From Chlorella sorokiniana (lineage: Eukaryota; Chlorophyta; Trebouxiophyceae; Chlorellales; Chlorellaceae), in the NCBI GenBank assembly GCA_025917655.1, contig CP084613.1:1426001-1490000 (forward strand): a stretch of DNA of 64,000 nucleotides, written 5' to 3'. How positions within the stretch are numbered: position 1 is the stretch's first letter; the number at the start of each line of letters is the position of its first letter. A program made the position numbers and the translations under genes. A model generated the notes under the pieces. That model saw nothing but the letters and a program-made list of their open reading frames with translations. It was not told the DNA's origin and ran no database searches. Below are positions 60,901 through 64,000 of this stretch, piece after piece.

Positions 60901-63900
60901 TGAGGCGGGGGTGCAGCCGCCTTGCACCAGCTGCGGCAGGCAGGCCGGTGCGGGCGAAGGTTTTCAGAGACGGGCCGCAGCGTCCCCACCTGGCGCCACG
61001 GCAGCGAGGCCCAGTAGGAGAGGAAGGCGGCGGTGAGGGCGCCCCGCCGCCGCGTCCACCGCAGCCGACGCGTCGGCCAGGAACGGGCGCAGCGCCTCCT
61101 GCGCAGCCGGGAAAGTCAGCTGGCTGTTGCCACCGGGGCTGGCCGGGAAACTTGCCAATGGGCTATGGGAGGCCACCTGCACGGTTGCACCCCCAACAGC
61201 GTGCCCCCCGCCCCACACAGGCACACCGCTCACGCCAGGCAGGGCCCTCCCTCCCCCACCTGATACAAGTGCCGCCACAGCCACTCCAGCAGCCAGGGGC
61301 CCTGCTCCGCCGCCGGCATCATCACCACATCCAGCAGCTGCAGCACCTCCTCGCTGAGGGGCGGCAGGGGGGTTAAAACCAACTTGCACTTGAAGGCCGC
61401 TACTACTCCCAGTATCTTTGCCCTCAATGTAAATCGTGGGGGCGCGTGGCGCAGCTGGGAAGCGCAGGAAGGCAAAGCGCAGCGGGACCCGGGCCCAGCT
61501 GTGGCTGCACACCAGCCAGCGGGGGCTGCCTCAGCGTCGGCGGGGCCCCGCGCACCTGAGGGCTGCTGCGTCCAGGGAGGCGCCGGCGCGGCGCAGCAGG
61601 CAGCTGAGCAGGGAGCCCACCACCTGCTGCAGCAGCGCCGCCAGCGGCTGCGGGCTGGGCTGCACTGGCAGCAGCACCAGGTTGCGGCTGCTGGCGCTCA
61701 CAGCGCGGCCGACGGCGCCGCCCTGCGCCATGCGGCTGCTGCCGCTGGCTGCTGGAGCGAGCGCGTCCGCGCCGCCGTGCTGGGGACCGCCGGGCAGGTC
61801 ACCCCCAGGCGGGCGGTCCCAGCAGCTGCCCCCGTGCTGGCCAGCCTGCTCGCTCAGCGCCTCGGCCGCCGCCGCGTCCATGCCGCGCTCCACGCTGGCC
61901 CGCAGGCTGCGCATGACGTGGGGCGAGCGGTACAGCCGCCCCAGCAGCTCGTACGGCAGGAAGGGGGCGCCAGCTGGCCGCCGTCCATCGCCTCCGCCAC
62001 CTGTGCCAGCGCGTCGGCCACCGCCGCCGCCGGCAGCAGGTCTGCGGGCACGCGGCACAGCATGGCCAGCACGCTGCGCCGCCCCTCCTCCGAGGCGCTG
62101 CACAGCGCCAGCTGCAGCGCTGCTGCCAGGAAGCTGGCGGGCTGCAGCGTCAGCAGCCCCTCCAGCAGGGCCAGCCCCGCCCCCTCCGCCCCCGCCTGCA
62201 CCAGGCACGCGTGCGCCAGCGCCAGCACCTGCTGCATGCTCACGCCGCCCGCCCGCCCCGCCGCCTCGCCCTCGTCGCCCGCCCGGCCTGCCGCCTCGCC
62301 CTCGCCGCCCTCCCCCACCCCTCGCAGGCCAGCACCGCAAAGCGCGTGGCGTCAAAGGGCGACAGCAGGGCGGTGGTGGCGGCCGCAGGGAGGTCGGCGG
62401 CGGCACAGCCATCCACCACCATCTGCAGGGCGGCGGGCGCGGGCGGTGGGTGGAGGGTTAGGCTTGCACGCCTGCTGCTGGATGCACGAACGGCCGGCTG
62501 CACACCACTGGTGGCGGCAACGGGCTGCGCACCTGCACCCCTCCCGGCGGGCACACCCCCTGCCCCACAGGCTGCCAGCCCCCGCAGCTCCCCACCCACC
62601 CGCAGCGCGTCGTAGAAGCGGGTCAGGCGCCCCGCATTCAGCGCATCCTCCGGCTGCAGCAGGCTCTGCGCCAGGCCCAGGCCCTCAGCGGGCGCAGCAG
62701 GGGGCGGCCGCCGGCTTGGGGCGCCAGGCCGGCACAGATCATGGGAACGAGGCGGGCCTGCGTGCGTGTGAGTGATGGGGGAGCGGGAGGCAGGGGTCAC
62801 AGGCAGGGGGGCCAGCTGCTAGGGCACCTCACGACACCAGCCTCTGGCGTCGCCCCACCTGGTCCCTCTCCCCCACGCTCGCCAGCTGCTCCGCCCCCTG
62901 ACGGCGCAGCCCCTGCTGCAGAAGAGTGGCCAGCAGCGGGGCGGCCGCCGGCGGGGTGCTGCCGTTGAGCAGCGCTTCCGCGATGCGCAGCAACAGCTGC
63001 TGCCAAGCTGCGCCCGCCTCCGGGGGCAGCTGTGCCTCCAGCAGCAGGTACCGCAGCTGGTACAGCTTTTCAGCAGCAGCCACCAGCGCATCGTCTGCGC
63101 GCAGCGGGGAACGCAGGGGGAAGTGCGGGGTAGTTGAGGGGTAGTTGAGGCGGCCCAGCGGCAGTGGCTGTGCTGTCAGCACAAACGCTTCCCACCCGTG
63201 ACCAGCGCTTGAATGCCCAGGCAAGCACCACATGTCGCCTGAGCCACTCAGCTACTTCTCCCTCCCCCCCACGAGCACCCACCGCGCAGGAAGTGCAGCG
63301 CCTGCGTGCGCGCCCACCCCCGCTCCTGCACAAACTCGGGCTCGTAGCTCAGGCTGGGCTGGGCGGGCAGCCGCTCGCCGTCGCCGTACTGGTCGGCCGC
63401 CGCCTGCAGCGCCGCCAGGTCGAGGGGGCGGTAGCGCTGGCACACCAGCTGGCGCGTGCGCAGGTCGGAGGCAGCCTGCGCCTCGTCGTACGCCTGGCCC
63501 GCGGCCCACAGCGCTGCCTGGGCCTGGGGGCAGGCGAGGAGGGGGCAGAGGGGCAGGAACACTTGGCGGGCAGGGGTGCGGGCGGAGCTGGGCTGCAGGC
63601 CGCAGCATGCACAGCAGGCAGGGCACCACCTCTACCCTCCCCTGGCGCGTGGCTCCAACCCCTCGCACACACGCCACCAGCCCACCTCAGCCAGCATCGG
63701 CGGCACGTCGCCCTCCCGCCCCGCCCCCCCTCCCCCCCCGCCGCCTTCTCGCCGCGGCGCCCCAGAAGCGCAGCATGTCGGCGCCGTCTGACAGCTCCTC
63801 CAGCAGCGCGGCCTGGCGCCCACGCAGGCCCTCCACCGCAGCAGCCTGATCAGCCGGGAGGAAAGCGATGCCGCCGTCCACGCCACCTGCTGCGGCTGCT

Positions 63901-64000
63901 TCAGCCCCCTCCGGCTGCACAGCCGCCGGCGCTGCCTGGGCGGTCAGCACGGCAACAACCTCGCGGGGCGCCCCCATGCGCTGCCAGCAGGGCAGACGGG
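57969..64000 (-). CDS. Large helical-repeat protein, 5' end outside window
   Basis: Many minus-strand exons form one long, Ala/Leu-rich helical protein; the first visible exon starts beyond 63977, so it is partial. Typical stretches: ADQAAAVEGLRGRQAALLEE (63860), YRPLDLAALQAAADQYGDGE (63430), AEKLYQLRYLLLEAQLPPEA (63070), HACLVQAGAEGAGLALLEGL (62205), EVLQLLDVVMMPAAEQGPWL (61345), a poly-Glu run (60500), a Gln-rich coiled coil (59690-59580), NAPLTILTTERLSFANAELP (59200), and AGWVEALDLRVTALRLAQPE then DFLLEGG near 58020. The pattern suits ARM/HEAT-like superhelices such as plant RST1/focadhesin, but I cannot confirm a family. A frame slip is likely near 59210. The stop at 57969 is used, but splicing onward to 56266 is possible. 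Confidence 0.5.
60484..60510 (-). repeat. (CCT)n run encoding poly-Glu
   Basis: Nine trinucleotide units on the plus strand, read as GAG codons (Glu) in the large minus-strand protein. Confidence 0.85.

Overview
This window is intron-dense, very GC-rich nuclear DNA from a green alga, most likely a chlorophyte of the Chlorella/Micractinium type. That assignment is inference from four things. Genes for chloroplast proteins (PsbS, a KEA3-type antiporter, a CDSP32-like thioredoxin) sit beside ordinary eukaryotic genes. Exons of about 50-250 bp alternate with GT-AG introns of roughly 80-250 bp. Coding third positions are almost all G or C, while intergenic DNA is clearly less GC-rich. TGTAA, the usual green-algal polyadenylation signal, lies downstream of at least seven plus-strand genes.

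Layout. 7-4461 (+): SART3/Prp24-like spliceosome recycling factor. 5396-9263 (+): CDC45 replication helicase subunit. 9835-11176 (-): sucrase/ferredoxin-like (AIM32-type) protein. 11490-16187 (-): KEA3-like K+/H+ antiporter. 16545-17498 (+): hypothetical helical-repeat protein. 18016-23265 (+): MCTP-type protein with C2 domains and a membrane anchor. 23653-25337 (+): NDRG-family protein. 25686-27271 (-): PsbS. 28241-30229 (+): CDSP32-like protein. 30567-31546 (-): bL19 ribosomal protein, probably mitochondrial. 31842-34861 (+): mitochondrial class II fumarase. 35750-36365 (-): FAM32A-like protein. 36385-36696 (-): OST4, a 36-residue gene in two exons. 37101-38279 (+): ribosomal protein S13 (uS15). 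38862-39974 (-): unfamiliar Cys/His-rich protein in lower-GC DNA. 40820-42089 (-): MgtE/SLC41-type Mg2+ transporter. 42396-45314 (+): UTP7/WDR46. 45488-47317 (-): unknown multispan membrane protein. 47874-49828 (+): Dus3-type tRNA dihydrouridine synthase. 50021-53702 (-): DDX41 helicase. 54533-56139 (+): F-box/LRR-like protein. 56266-57859 (-) and 57969-64000 (-, running off the window): hypothetical proteins that may be a single very large gene.

How the genes relate. This is ordinary eukaryotic gene order, not an operon-based pathway. Three neighbouring arrangements deserve attention. OST4 and FAM32A are on the same strand with 19 bases between stop and start, which suggests a two-gene transcript. 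PsbS and the CDSP32-like gene, both chloroplast stress proteins, are divergent across about 970 bp. RPL19 and fumarase are divergent across about 300 bp, and each has a first intron starting with GC instead of GT.

Data quality. In nearly every gene the conserved reading frame jumps by one base inside an exon, always at a short homopolymer run. I count 22 apparent one-base contractions and two expansions. Because essential genes of every kind are hit, I read this as uncorrected homopolymer error in the assembly, not as pseudogenes. Exon boundaries below were read by eye from splice consensus and protein conservation. End coordinates of conserved genes are firm; some starts are inferred.
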